This document shows positions 28,446-37,633 of a DNA stretch of 64,000 bases, one piece after another. The notes below the pieces were generated by a model. The model was not told the DNA's origin and made no database searches. It saw nothing but the letters and a program-made list of their open reading frames with translations. Numbering within the stretch: position 1 is the stretch's first letter; each line of letters opens with the position of its first letter. A program made the position numbers and the translations under genes. This DNA comes from Tissierella creatinophila DSM 6911 (lineage in GTDB: Bacteria > Bacillota > Clostridia > Tissierellales > Tissierellaceae), in assembly GCF_001940565.1 (NCBI RefSeq), contig NZ_LTDM01000004.1, positions 25,157 through 89,156 of the forward strand, read 5' to 3'.

Positions 28446-28496
28446 ATTATATCATAATATAATCTTCATAATTCCTTCACATTTATATACTATAAT
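28446..28496. promoter_or_regulatory. Divergent promoter region with OmpR-type heptamer repeat
   Basis: Heptamers CTTCATA (28464-28470) and CTTCACA (28475-28481) are separated by four bases, an 11-bp period as in OmpR/PhoB-family operators. TATAAT for the small-protein gene is at 28491-28496, nine bases downstream, and a minus-strand TATAAT for the kinase is at 28451-28446. Neither promoter has a good -35, which fits activator dependence. The link to the adjacent regulator is inferred. Confidence 0.5.
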
Positions 28497-28527
28497 AAAG
28501 TTAATAAAATATAGGAGGGATTTAGAT

Positions 28528-28860
28528 ATGAAAAAGATGTTATCAATATTAAGCTTAGTAGGAGTAATAGGAATAGGTTCATTTGCATTTGCTTCTGATG
28601 GAGAGATCGAAAATAGATTTGATGGAAAATTTACCAATAACCCAAATTATGAAGAAACCATGCAAAAAAGACGCGAGTATATGATGGAGTCTAAGAGAGA
28701 AGATTTAAAAGAAGCTTTAAAAAACGGAGAGATTTCCCAAGAAGAAGCTAAAAAGTGGGAAGATCATTATAACTATATGGATAAATTCCACAGTGAAAAC
28801 GGGTTTGGCGGTTGCCATGGTAGAGGAAGAGGAGGAATGGGAAGAGGCAATAGGAACTAG
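28528..28860 (+). CDS. Small secreted protein, DUF2680-like
   Basis: A 110-residue exported protein. The signal peptide MKKMLSILSLVGVIGIGSFAFA is followed by a helical, charged region (EETMQKRREYMMESKREDLK, then EALKNGEISQEEAKKWEDHY) of the kind seen in DUF2680 proteins, and a Gly/Arg-rich tail with Cys-His (GGCHGRGRGGMGRGNRN). It sits on the opposite strand between the response regulator and kinase genes. Function is unknown; a metal- or envelope-stress role is possible from its neighbours. Start ATG 28528 has ATAGGAGGGATTT. Confidence 0.8.
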   Translation: MKKMLSILSLVGVIGIGSFAFASDGEIENRFDGKFTNNPNYEETMQKRREYMMESKREDLKEALKNGEISQEEAKKWEDHYNYMDKFHSENGFGGCHGRGRGGMGRGNRN

Positions 28861-28872
28861 TTTTAAATGGCC

Positions 28873-28918
28873 TTAAAAAAGAGAGTTCCCGATTGCAATC
28901 GGGAACTCTCTTTTTTAA
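28873..28918. terminator. Bidirectional terminator, 23-bp perfect palindrome
   Basis: Arms 28873-28895 and 28896-28918 are perfectly complementary with no loop and have A and T runs at the edges. It serves the small gene and, on the other strand, the response regulator, so regulator transcripts should not reach the kinase gene efficiently. Confidence 0.92.
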
Positions 28919-29607
28919 TCTAGAAATTTATAACCTACTCCATATACTGTTATTATATATTTAGGGAGTTTAGGATCGTCTTCTATTTTTTGACGAATAT
29001 TTTTTATATAAGTATCTATTGTTCTATCAAAGCCTTCATATCCTAGTCCTAAGGCATTTTGTATTAGCTTTTCTCGCGTAAAGACTATCTCAGGGTTTGA
29101 AGCTAAGGCTAAAAGAACTTTGAATTCATTAGTTGTTAAGTCTATAATATTTCCATTTTTTTCCACTAAAAACTTTTTTTTATCAATCTCTAGATTTCCA
29201 TTAAAAATAATCTTTTCTGCTAAAATGGCATTATCTCTATATGTTCGTCGTAGCAGTGCTTTTACTCTGCTTACTAGTTCACGAGGGCTAAATGGTTTAA
29301 CTACATAATCATCTGCACCTATATCTAATCCTTCAATCTTACTATTTTCATCAGATTTAGCTGTAAGCATTATAATAGGCACCTCAGAAGTGTTTCTAAT
29401 TATTGAGCAAAGCTCTTCTCCTGATATTTTAGGTATCATTAAATCTAATAGAATTAGAGAAATATCTTCTTCTTTAAAAATTTCCATAGCTTTTTCTCCG
29501 TCAAAAGCTACAAATGTATTATAGCCTTCTTTTTCCATATAAGCTTTTATTACATCGGAGATGTTTTTCTCGTCTTCAACTATAAGTATAGTGTGGTTTT
29601 CTTTCAT
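28915..29607 (-). CDS. OmpR-family response regulator
   Basis: A 230-residue regulator. The receiver domain has phospho-acceptor Asp55 in LILLDLMIP, acidic pocket EDE at 11-13 and KPFSPRELVSRVKALLRR at its end. A winged-helix DNA-binding domain follows (TTNEFKVLLALASNPEIVFT, then RTIDTYIKNIRQKIEDDP and VYGVGYKF). A GTG at 29616 is in frame but belongs to the Shine-Dalgarno GAGGTG, so ATG 29607 is chosen. It probably pairs with the kinase at 27060-28415, although an inverted gene separates them. Confidence 0.95.
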   Translation of the reverse strand: MKENHTILIVEDEKNISDVIKAYMEKEGYNTFVAFDGEKAMEIFKEEDISLILLDLMIPKISGEELCSIIRNTSEVPIIMLTAKSDENSKIEGLDIGADDYVVKPFSPRELVSRVKALLRRTYRDNAILAEKIIFNGNLEIDKKKFLVEKNGNIIDLTTNEFKVLLALASNPEIVFTREKLIQNALGLGYEGFDRTIDTYIKNIRQKIEDDPKLPKYIITVYGVGYKFLD

Positions 29608-29759
29608 AGTATTCACCTCTATTATAATTATACAACATATTAAAATAAAATAAAGTTGTTTAATCTTATGCTTAACTCTAGTAATATATCTAAAAACAAG
29701 GTATAGTATATATGTATGTTAAAGAGAAAATTTATTTAAAGAAAGGATAGATAATTTTT

Positions 29760-31730
29760 ATGAATATGGATAATTTAACCATTAATACGCTTAGAATATT
29801 ATCAGCTGAAGCTGTAGAAAAGGCAAATTCAGGTCATCCTGGTCTTCCACTAGGTGCTGCTCCCATGGCTTATACACTTTGGGGAAAGGTAATGAATCAT
29901 GATTCTAAAAACCCAAACTGGATAAATAGAGATAGATTCATCCTTTCCGCAGGGCATGGTTCAGCGCTACTTTATTCATTACTTCATGTATTTGACTATG
30001 GAATTACTAAAGAAGATTTAGAAAACTTTAGGCAAATTGACAGTAAAACACCAGGTCATCCTGAATACCGTCATACTGTAGGAGTAGAAACTACTACAGG
30101 TCCTCTTGGACAAGGACTTGCAAATTCTGTAGGAATGGCTATGGCTGAAGCTCATTTAGCGGCTACTTTTAATACAGAAAACGAAAAAATCATAGACCAC
30201 TATACTTATGTAATATGTGGAGATGGAGATATGATGGAGGGAGTAGGCTATGAGGCTACTTCGCTTGCTGGAACTCTAGGACTTGGAAAACTTATAGTTT
30301 TATATGATTCAAACTCTATAACTATTGAAGGTGGAACAGATTTAGCTTTTAGAGAAGATGTGATGAAAAGATTTGACGCGCAAGGTTGGGAAACTTTTGA
30401 AGTTGAAGATGGGAATGATGTAGAAAAGATATATGAAATGATAACTAAAGCCAAAAAAAATCTAGACAAGCCTTCACTTATTAAAATAACTACAGAAATA
30501 GGCTTTGGAAGCCCTAGTAAACAAGGAAAGAGTGCTGCTCACGGAGCTCCTCTAGGGGCAGATGATTTAAAGGGAACCAAAGAGTATTTCAACTGGACTG
30601 AAGAAGATTTTGTAGTACCAAAAGATGTTAAAACCCATATGGAAAAAGTAATAGCCAATGGACATAAATCTTTTAAAGATTGGGAAAAGTTATATGAAGG
30701 ATATAAGAAAAACAATCCAGAACTAGCTAAAAAGTTTGAAAGCTATTTTAATTTAGAACTTCCAATGGATTATCTAGAATCAGATGAATTTTGGAACTTT
30801 GATAAAGGTGTATCTACTAGGGTAGCATCTGGAATGATTATAAATAGACTTTCTGAAAAACTTCCAAATCTTATAGGAGGTTCAGCAGACCTTGCTCCTT
30901 CAAACAACACTTATATGAAGAATAGAGAAGATTTTTCAAAAGAAAACTATAAGGGTACAAATCTTCGATTTGGAGTTAGAGAACATGCCATGGCAGCAGC
31001 TATAAATGGCCTTTATCTTCATGGAGGACTTAGACCATATGGTGGAACGTTCTTTATATTTTCAGATTATATGAAGCCATCTATGAGACTTTCTGCGCTT
31101 ATGGAGCTTCCAGTAACATATATATTAACTCACGATAGCATAGGCGTAGGAGAGGATGGACCTACTCATCAACCAATAGAGCAATCAGCTATGCTTAGGG
31201 CACTTCCAAACTTTAACTTATTTAGACCTTGTGATGCTAGGGAAACTGCAGCAGCATGGTATTCATCACTTACAAGTAAAAAGACACCTACAGGGCTTGC
31301 TCTTACTCGTCAAGACCTACCTCTTTTGGAGGGAACAGGTAAAGATGCTATCCGTGGTGGATATATAGTTAAAAAGGAAAAGGCTGAATTACAAATGATA
31401 CTTTTAGCCTCAGGCAGTGAAGTTCAGCTTGTATATGAAGTGGCAGATTTACTAGAAGCTAAGGGAATAGGAACTAGAGTTGTAAGTATGCCTTGCTTTA
31501 GTTTATTTGAAAAACAAAGTAAAGAATACAAAGAAGAAGTACTTCCTAAATCTATAACTAAAAGACTTGCTGTAGAAGCTGGAAGTGAATTAGGTTGGTA
31601 TAAATATGTAGGACTAGATGGCGATGTTATAGCTATGGAAGGTTTTGGAGCATCAGGACCTGGAGAAGAGCTATTTAAAAAGTTTGGTTTTACTGTAGAA
31701 AACGTATTAGAAAAAGCTTTAAAATTATAA
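29760..31730 (+). CDS. tkt: Transketolase
   Basis: A 656-residue thiamine-diphosphate enzyme of the pentose phosphate pathway that moves two-carbon units between sugar phosphates. ThDP-binding signature GDGDMMEGVGYEATSLAG, start motif GHPGLPLGAAPMAYTLW and the transketolase motif around GEDGPTHQPIEQ are present. Full length in one chain, so it is not the split N/C type found in many Clostridia. Start ATG 29760 follows GAAAGGATAG at a long spacing; a second ATG at 29766 is possible. Confidence 0.97.
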   Translation: MNMDNLTINTLRILSAEAVEKANSGHPGLPLGAAPMAYTLWGKVMNHDSKNPNWINRDRFILSAGHGSALLYSLLHVFDYGITKEDLENFRQIDSKTPGHPEYRHTVGVETTTGPLGQGLANSVGMAMAEAHLAATFNTENEKIIDHYTYVICGDGDMMEGVGYEATSLAGTLGLGKLIVLYDSNSITIEGGTDLAFREDVMKRFDAQGWETFEVEDGNDVEKIYEMITKAKKNLDKPSLIKITTEIGFGSPSKQGKSAAHGAPLGADDLKGTKEYFNWTEEDFVVPKDVKTHMEKVIANGHKSFKDWEKLYEGYKKNNPELAKKFESYFNLELPMDYLESDEFWNFDKGVSTRVASGMIINRLSEKLPNLIGGSADLAPSNNTYMKNREDFSKENYKGTNLRFGVREHAMAAAINGLYLHGGLRPYGGTFFIFSDYMKPSMRLSALMELPVTYILTHDSIGVGEDGPTHQPIEQSAMLRALPNFNLFRPCDARETAAAWYSSLTSKKTPTGLALTRQDLPLLEGTGKDAIRGGYIVKKEKAELQMILLASGSEVQLVYEVADLLEAKGIGTRVVSMPCFSLFEKQSKEYKEEVLPKSITKRLAVEAGSELGWYKYVGLDGDVIAMEGFGASGPGEELFKKFGFTVENVLEKALKL

Positions 31731-31754
31731 AAATACCATAAATTAAATCATATA

Positions 31755-31796
31755 AAATGCACCCATTAAGCTTAGGATAACTTAATGGGTGCATTT
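31755..31796. terminator. Shared terminator of tkt and mnmA
   Basis: 16-base perfect arms (31755-31770 and 31781-31796) with a 10-base loop lie between convergent genes. T runs are short on both sides. Confidence 0.8.
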
Positions 31797-31803
31797 ATTA
31801 TTT

Positions 31804-32913
31804 CTAGTTATTTAAATATCTATATTTTTCTTCGAGAGGTTCTATTTTCTTTATAATGCAGCTTCCAAGGCAAGCTTCATCTTGATATATAACGGCTATC
31901 TGCCCAGGGGTTATAGCCTTAACTGGATTATCAAATTTTATAATTATTTCCCCATCACCATTTTTATCAACTGTAACAGGAATATCTTTTTGCCTATATC
32001 TAAATTTAGCAGTACATTTAAAAGGCATTTGAGGATCTTTTTCTAAAATCCATTTAGGAGATTCTCCTATTAAAGAAGTAGAATATAGTGCCGGGTTTTC
32101 CTCTCCTTGAGCTACATATAGTATGTTTTTATTTAAGTCTTTACCTACTACAAACCAAGGTTCACCGCTTCCAACCCCTCCTATGCCAATTCCTCTTCTT
32201 TGTCCTAGAGTATAGTGAATAAGACCTGTGTGAGTTCCTACCTTTTTACCATATAAGTCTAAGATATCACCTTCTTTAGTAAGTAGATATTTATCTAAAA
32301 ACTCATCAAAATCTCTCTCGCCTATAAAGCAAATCCCTGTAGAATCTTTTTTTGTAGCAGTATATAAATTATGTTTTTCGGCTATTTTTCTAACTTCACT
32401 TTTGTCTAAATCGCCAATTGGAAATAAGGTTTTAGAAAGTGCTCTTTGATTTATTCTAGATAGAAAATAAGATTGATCTTTATTTTCATCTCTTCCTCTT
32501 AATAGATAATAACCGTCATCTCTTTTTTCTACTTGTGCGTAATGACCCATGGCTATATAGTCTGCTTCTAAATTTAGTGCATAATCTAAAAATGCGTTAA
32601 ATTTTATCTCTTGATTACACATTACATCTGGATTTGGAGTCCTTCCTTTTTTGTACTCATCTAAAAAGTAAGTAAATACTCTATCCCAATATTCTTTTTC
32701 AAAATTTATAGTATAAAATGGAATATCTAATTCAACCGCAACTCTTCTGGCATCATCTGCATCTACGCTTGCTGTGCATACTCCGTCTTCATCTTTCTCA
32801 TCCCAGTTTTTCATAAAAAGTCCTATTACATCATATCCTTGTTCTTTAAGTAAAAGTGCTGCAACTGAAGAATCTACTCCACCACTCATACCAAGTATTA
32901 CTCTTTTTTTCAT
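31804..32913 (-). CDS. mnmA: tRNA-specific 2-thiouridylase MnmA
   Basis: A 369-residue enzyme that inserts sulfur at U34 of Lys, Glu and Gln tRNAs. The PP-loop [15 protein letters not shown] is at the start; catalytic cysteines are in [12 protein letters not shown] and [23 protein letters not shown] and [19 protein letters not shown] mark the C-terminal beta domain. Sulfur would come from a cysteine desulfurase such as the SufS in this window or another IscS-type enzyme. Start ATG 32913 has AGAAGGGGAATCTT upstream. Confidence 0.97.
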   Translation of the reverse strand: MKKRVILGMSGGVDSSVAALLLKEQGYDVIGLFMKNWDEKDEDGVCTASVDADDARRVAVELDIPFYTINFEKEYWDRVFTYFLDEYKKGRTPNPDVMCNQEIKFNAFLDYALNLEADYIAMGHYAQVEKRDDGYYLLRGRDENKDQSYFLSRINQRALSKTLFPIGDLDKSEVRKIAEKHNLYTATKKDSTGICFIGERDFDEFLDKYLLTKEGDILDLYGKKVGTHTGLIHYTLGQRRGIGIGGVGSGEPWFVVGKDLNKNILYVAQGEENPALYSTSLIGESPKWILEKDPQMPFKCTAKFRYRQKDIPVTVDKNGDGEIIIKFDNPVKAITPGQIAVIYQDEACLGSCIIKKIEPLEEKYRYLNN

Positions 32914-32990
32914 AAGATTCCCCTTCTTTATAAAATTTTTCTTCTTATGTATTATATACTAATTCCACTATTTTTAAAAGGATTAAGGGC

Positions 32991-33021
32991 AAAAATATAA
33001 ACCCCTAAAAGGGGTCTATAT
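32991..33021 (-). terminator. Rho-independent terminator of the LysM gene
   Basis: On the minus strand a GACCCC/GGGGTT-centred stem (33021-32995) is followed by TTTTT. Confidence 0.75.
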
Positions 33022-33614
33022 TATTTATTAGGAATACAAACCACTTGACCTATTTGAAGACTATTAGGATTTACACCAGGGTTTGCCTTTATAATAGATT
33101 CTACGCTAACATTATATCTACTTGCCAAGATATAGAATGTTTCTCCAGAAGTTATTGTATGTGGGAAAGTTCCAACTGGACACTTACCAGGCTGTGGGAT
33201 GCCACAATTTACTCCAAGTGCAGTCCAAGTTTTAACTCCTACAATACCATCTTGAACAAGACCTTTACTTTTTTGGAAAGCCATAACTGCAGCCTTAGTA
33301 TTTGGTCCAAATATTCCATCTATAGCTCCAGGGTTAAAACCTTGTGCTCTAAGCCTAGTTTGTAAGTCTGTTACAGAAGGACCTCTGGCTCCTTGAGCAA
33401 GTGTTGGACATGGATGAACAGGTCCAGGTCCTGGTGTACTTGAAGGTATACATATTACTTGACCTATAAAAAGTCTATTTGGATCTATTCCTGGGTTTGC
33501 TTTTAAAAGAGCATCTAGAGAGATTCCTTCTCTTTTGGCGATTGAATAAAAAGTATCACCTTGTTTTACTATATAAGGGGTGGTTCCCATTGGACAATGA
33601 TTATTATTTGACAT
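33021..33614 (-). CDS. LysM - peptidoglycan-binding - LysM protein
   Basis: A 197-residue protein with two LysM repeats (residues about 12-57, YIVKQGDTFYSIAKREGISL; about 150-196, HTITSGETFYILASRYNVSV) that flank a PG_binding_1 domain (SVTDLQTRLRAQGFNPGAID). A Pro/Gly linker separates them. There is no signal peptide, as in mother-cell-made spore cortex or coat LysM proteins, so a spore location is plausible but inferred. It has no hydrolase domain. Start ATG 33614 lies behind GAGGAGGAATAATA. Confidence 0.9.
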   Translation of the reverse strand: MSNNNHCPMGTTPYIVKQGDTFYSIAKREGISLDALLKANPGIDPNRLFIGQVICIPSSTPGPGPVHPCPTLAQGARGPSVTDLQTRLRAQGFNPGAIDGIFGPNTKAAVMAFQKSKGLVQDGIVGVKTWTALGVNCGIPQPGKCPVGTFPHTITSGETFYILASRYNVSVESIIKANPGVNPNSLQIGQVVCIPNK

Positions 33615-33800
33615 TATTATTCCTCCTCTTTTTTTAGTGCTTTGGTTATATTCTATTCATTGAATTAAAAAATGTTCTAATATTTTTATACTATTTAAGA
33701 ACGTTTAAATATGAACTATTGCAGTTTAGTCTAAATAATGTTAAAGTATTGTTAGATTTAGTTTTTTAGAGAGGGAGATTAACTTTTATGGGTGAAAATA

Positions 33801-34577
33801 ATGAATAAATTTTTTGGAGAGATAATATATTATTTTGCAAAATTACTTGAGATTTTATTTGATGGAGTTATAGCTATTACAGAAGTAATTGTAAATCTTG
33901 TAAAGGGATTAGCTAAAGGATTTCTAGCTCTTATAAGTATGGGTGGATGTTTAATTATATTTTTACTTGCAGGGCCTCTTGGACTATTTATACTTTTTAA
34001 TCCGATATTTATTTTAATTGTTGTCTCAACTATAATTATAATAGTAGGTGGAACAAAACTTATCTCATATTTAAAATATAGAAAATACATGGTAACAGAA
34101 TTTTTATTTGACTCGGCAGAGTATTATAGAAAAGGTAGAGAAAAGACATTTAAATCATTTGATGAATATGGTACTAAATATAAGAATATGGAAGAAGAAA
34201 AAAGAAGAAAAGAGTGGAAAAAAAAGCAAGAAGATCAACAAAGAGAGTGGGAGGAAAGGTTTAGACAGTGGAATGAGTATCAAAGGCAAGGTGGAGGTTT
34301 TAACCAGGGAGGATATAATCAAGGCGGATATGGTGGAGGAAACTATCAAAATCCGAGTATAGAGTTTAAGAAAAAATATGAAGAAAGCATAAAACTCTTA
34401 GGGCTTTCTAACGATGCTGATACATATCAAATAAAACTAGCCTATAGAAAAAAAGCTAAAGAGTACCATCCAGATATAAATAAAGCAGAAAACGCAACAG
34501 CAATGTTTCAAAAGATAAATGAAGCATATGAATTTTTAAACGAATCTAATATAGAAAGATATGAAACACTAAAATAG
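33801..34577 (+). CDS. Membrane-associated J-domain (DnaJ-like) protein
   Basis: A 258-residue protein. An amphipathic N-terminal stretch and a pair of hydrophobic helices (about residues 45-85) are followed by a charged region rich in Lys, Glu and Trp, a Gly/Asn/Gln-rich linker (GGGFNQGGYNQGGYGGGNYQ) and a C-terminal J domain with the HPD triad in KAKEYHPDINKAE. It would recruit DnaK to the membrane. GTG at 33792 is an alternative start; ATG 33801 has GGGTGAAAA before it. A six-codon reading frame (ATG 33788) overlaps the start. Confidence 0.82.
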   Translation: MNKFFGEIIYYFAKLLEILFDGVIAITEVIVNLVKGLAKGFLALISMGGCLIIFLLAGPLGLFILFNPIFILIVVSTIIIIVGGTKLISYLKYRKYMVTEFLFDSAEYYRKGREKTFKSFDEYGTKYKNMEEEKRRKEWKKKQEDQQREWEERFRQWNEYQRQGGGFNQGGYNQGGYGGGNYQNPSIEFKKKYEESIKLLGLSNDADTYQIKLAYRKKAKEYHPDINKAENATAMFQKINEAYEFLNESNIERYETLK

Positions 34578-34617
34578 TCATCTTAAGATGACTGCTTTAG
34601 TGTTATTTCTTTTTATC
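34565..34617 (+). terminator. Rho-independent terminator
   Basis: A stem with AACACTAAA/TTTAGTGTT and AGTCATCTT/AAGATGACT halves is followed by a T-rich tract to about 34616. Confidence 0.8.
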
Positions 34618-34677
34618 CTATTGATTATACTAGAAAAGTTTATCCAATATAAGTTTTCTTTATTATAATAACTCTTG

Positions 34678-34725
34678 GGTATATATAAAGATATACCTTT
34701 ATGTAGATACTCTTAGTAAGGGTAT
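34678..34725 (+). other. Two small inverted repeats upstream of pepT
   Basis: GGTATAT/ATATACC (34678-34684, 34691-34697) and ATACTCTT/AAGGGTAT (34707-34714, 34718-34725) lie in the otherwise featureless 220-base gap before pepT. No recognised riboswitch. Confidence 0.35.
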
Positions 34726-34797
34726 AAATAAGTATATATTAAGATATGATGCTTAGTATAAATATTCTATTAACTTAAACAAAGAAAGGATGTTTAA

Positions 34798-36015
34798 ATG
34801 GAAAATATAGTAGAAAGATTTAAAAGATATATAAGTATGGATACAAAGTCTGATGAGAAAAGTCAAACAGTCCCAAGTACAAAAGGACAATTAGAACTTG
34901 GGAAAATTTTAAAAAATGAGCTAGAAGAATTTGGTTTAACTGATGTAAAGATGGATAAAGGTGGATATATATATGCTACTTTAAAATCCAATATGGATAA
35001 AAAAGTTCCAACTATAGGATTTATAGCTCATATGGATACTAGTCCTGATGCTGATGGAAAATGTGTTAATCCACAAATCTTCACTTATAATGGTGGAGAT
35101 ATAAAGTTAAATGATGAATATAGTATAACTCAAAAAGAGTTTCCATTTATAAAGGAACTAGTAGGAAAAGAACTTATCACAACAGATGGAACAACACTCC
35201 TTGGTGCAGATGATAAGGCTGGACTTGCAGCTATTATGGATGCAGTAGAGTATCTTGTAAACAATAAAGACATAAAGCATGGAGATATAAAAATAGGATT
35301 TACTCCAGATGAAGAAATAGGAAGAGGAGCAGACCTATTTGATGTAGAAGGATTTGGGGCAGATTTTGCATATACAGTAGATGGAGGACCCTTAGGAGAA
35401 CTTCAATATGAAAACTTTAATGCAGCAAATGTAAATATAGACATTCAAGGAAAGAATGTACACCCAGGAACTGCTAAAGATATAATGATAAATTCTTTGA
35501 TAGTAGGTTTAGAATTAGAGAATATGCTTCCAGTAAGTCAAAAACCAGAATATACTCAGATGTATGAAGGGTTCTTTTTATTAACTGAGATGAATGGTAC
35601 TGTAAATAGCACGAATATGAAATATATAATAAGAGATCACTCTATGGAAGAATTTACTAAGAAAAAAGAACTTATTCAAAAGGTAGTAGGATTTTTAAAT
35701 GAAAAATATGGAAATATAATAAATATTGATATAAAAGATAGTTATTATAATATGAAAGAAGAAATAGAACCTCATATGGAGATAATAGCCTTAGCTAAAA
35801 AGTCTATGGAAGATTTAGGGATAGAACCTATCATCCAACCTATAAGAGGAGGCACTGATGGGGCAAGACTTTCATATATGGGGATGCCTACGCCCAACAT
35901 ATTTACAGGGGGATATAACTTTCATGGAAGATTTGAATTTATCCCAACTGAATCTATGCACTTAGCATCAAAGACTATTGTAAAAATCATAGAAAACAAT
36001 GCTAAAGATAATTAA
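34798..36015 (+). CDS. pepT: Peptidase T (tripeptide aminopeptidase)
   Basis: A 405-residue M20-family dizinc peptidase that removes the N-terminal residue of tripeptides. Metal-binding signatures IGFIAHMDTSPDA, LLGADDKAGLAAIMDA, FTPDEEIGRGAD and VDGGPLGELQYENF are intact. Start ATG 34798 has AAGAAAGGATGTTTA. It is followed after 22 bases by pepD, which makes a peptide-degradation operon, consistent with amino acid fermentation. Confidence 0.96.
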   Translation: MENIVERFKRYISMDTKSDEKSQTVPSTKGQLELGKILKNELEEFGLTDVKMDKGGYIYATLKSNMDKKVPTIGFIAHMDTSPDADGKCVNPQIFTYNGGDIKLNDEYSITQKEFPFIKELVGKELITTDGTTLLGADDKAGLAAIMDAVEYLVNNKDIKHGDIKIGFTPDEEIGRGADLFDVEGFGADFAYTVDGGPLGELQYENFNAANVNIDIQGKNVHPGTAKDIMINSLIVGLELENMLPVSQKPEYTQMYEGFFLLTEMNGTVNSTNMKYIIRDHSMEEFTKKKELIQKVVGFLNEKYGNIINIDIKDSYYNMKEEIEPHMEIIALAKKSMEDLGIEPIIQPIRGGTDGARLSYMGMPTPNIFTGGYNFHGRFEFIPTESMHLASKTIVKIIENNAKDN

Positions 36016-36037
36016 GTTTAATGAAAGGAAGATTTAA

Positions 36038-37486
36038 ATGGATAAACTAAAAGGATTAAAACCAGATAGAGTATTTTATTATTTTGAGGAGATAAGTAAA
36101 ATTCCTAGATGTTCATATGAAGAAAGAAAGATAAGTAATTATTTAAAGAGCATGGGAGAAAAACTAGGTCTTGAAACTATTCAAGATGAAATGATGAATA
36201 TAATAATAAGAAAACCTGCATCTAAAGGTTATGAAAATTCCTCTGGAGTAATAATTCAAGGTCATATGGATATGGTGTGTGAAAAAGAAGAAGGGAGTAC
36301 TCATAACTTTCAAAAGGATCCCATTGACTTAATAGTAGAAGGGGACTTTATAAAAGCGGATAAAACTACCCTTGGTGCAGATAATGGAATAGCTTTAGCT
36401 ATGGGTCTTGCCATTTTAGAAGATGAATCTTTAGAACATCCTAGTTTAGAACTTCTAGTAACTACTGCAGAAGAGATAGGTATGGATGGTGCTCTTGGAC
36501 TATCTGATAGTGTATTAAGGGGAAAAAGATTATTTAATGTTGATTCAGAAGAGGAAGGTATATTAACTACAGGTTCTGCTGGTGGAGAACTTGTAGATGT
36601 AAGACTTCCTGCTAAGCATGAAGATGTAGATAATCTAGTAGAGTTTTCTATAGAGGTAAGAGGTCTATTGGGAGGACACTCGGGTATGGAAATAGATAAG
36701 GGAAGGTTAAATGCTCATAAAATCTTGACAAAAGTTTTAAGACAGCTAAAAGATGAGGTAAATTATTATCTTGTTTCTTTTAAAGGAGGAAATAAAGACA
36801 ACTCAATCCCTAGAACTAGTATAGCGCATGTGGCAGTTAAAGAAGATGAGATAAAAGAGTTTAAAGAAAGATTAGAAAAGCTTAAAGAGGAGATAATACA
36901 AGAAAATAAAGAAGAAGAAAAAGATATTTGTATAGAAGAAAAAGAAAAAGGAAAAGTATCTGAAGTTTTAAGTAAAAGTACAAGGGATAATCTATTGGAG
37001 CTCTTAAATGATATACCTACGGGAGTTTATACTAGGCTTAAAGAAGATAATTCTATAGTTGAAAGTTCAAGCAATCTTGCTATAGTAAACTTAGATAAAG
37101 AAAAGTTCGTGATACAAACATCAACTAGAAGTTCAAACCCAGATGTACTATTAGATTTAAGAAAAGAAATAACTGATGCAGCTAAAAATCATAATGCAGA
37201 ATATAATATAAGCAATGAATATCCAGAATGGGAGTTTAGAGAAAAGTCAGAACTACGAGATACAGCGATTAGAGTATATAAAGAAGTAACAGGTAAAGAA
37301 ATGGAAACTACTGTTATCCATGCAGGACTTGAATCAGGGGTATTTGCTAAAAAATATCCAGATATTGATATAATATCCTTTGGACCAAATATGAAAGATG
37401 TTCATACTCCAGAAGAAAAGCTTAGTATTTCATCAGCTGCGAGAACATTTGAATATTTAAAGGCACTTTTAAAGGCTTTGAAATAA
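36038..37486 (+). CDS. pepD: Aminoacyl-histidine dipeptidase (PepD)
   Basis: A 482-residue M20-family dipeptidase acting on Xaa-His and other dipeptides. Signatures: IIQGHMDMVCEKEEGS, LGADNGIALAMGLAIL, VTTAEEIGMDGALGL and VIHAGLESGVFAKKYP. Residues about 272-300 form a Glu/Lys-rich segment in the lid region that is unusually charged. Start ATG 36038 follows GAAAGGAAGATTTAA. It is cotranscribed with pepT and followed by a hairpin terminator. Confidence 0.95.
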   Translation: MDKLKGLKPDRVFYYFEEISKIPRCSYEERKISNYLKSMGEKLGLETIQDEMMNIIIRKPASKGYENSSGVIIQGHMDMVCEKEEGSTHNFQKDPIDLIVEGDFIKADKTTLGADNGIALAMGLAILEDESLEHPSLELLVTTAEEIGMDGALGLSDSVLRGKRLFNVDSEEEGILTTGSAGGELVDVRLPAKHEDVDNLVEFSIEVRGLLGGHSGMEIDKGRLNAHKILTKVLRQLKDEVNYYLVSFKGGNKDNSIPRTSIAHVAVKEDEIKEFKERLEKLKEEIIQENKEEEKDICIEEKEKGKVSEVLSKSTRDNLLELLNDIPTGVYTRLKEDNSIVESSSNLAIVNLDKEKFVIQTSTRSSNPDVLLDLRKEITDAAKNHNAEYNISNEYPEWEFREKSELRDTAIRVYKEVTGKEMETTVIHAGLESGVFAKKYPDIDIISFGPNMKDVHTPEEKLSISSAARTFEYLKALLKALK

Positions 37487-37493
37487 AAATAAT

Positions 37494-37530
37494 AAAGGTA
37501 GTAGGAAATTTTAGTTCCTACTACCTCTTT
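37494..37530 (+). terminator. Hairpin terminator after pepD
   Basis: GGTAGTAGGAA (37497-37507) pairs with TTCCTACTACC (37515-37525) and is followed by TCTTT. The next 100 bases to the end of sufU show no feature. Confidence 0.75.
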
Positions 37531-37633
37531 AAATGTTTTCTTTAGTTTTTTATTATCCCAAGCACAGCAGAAAGATTCAAGTTTAAATTGGATAAGTAAA
37601 GGAAGAGTCCTCGCTAGGCTCAAAATTAGATAA

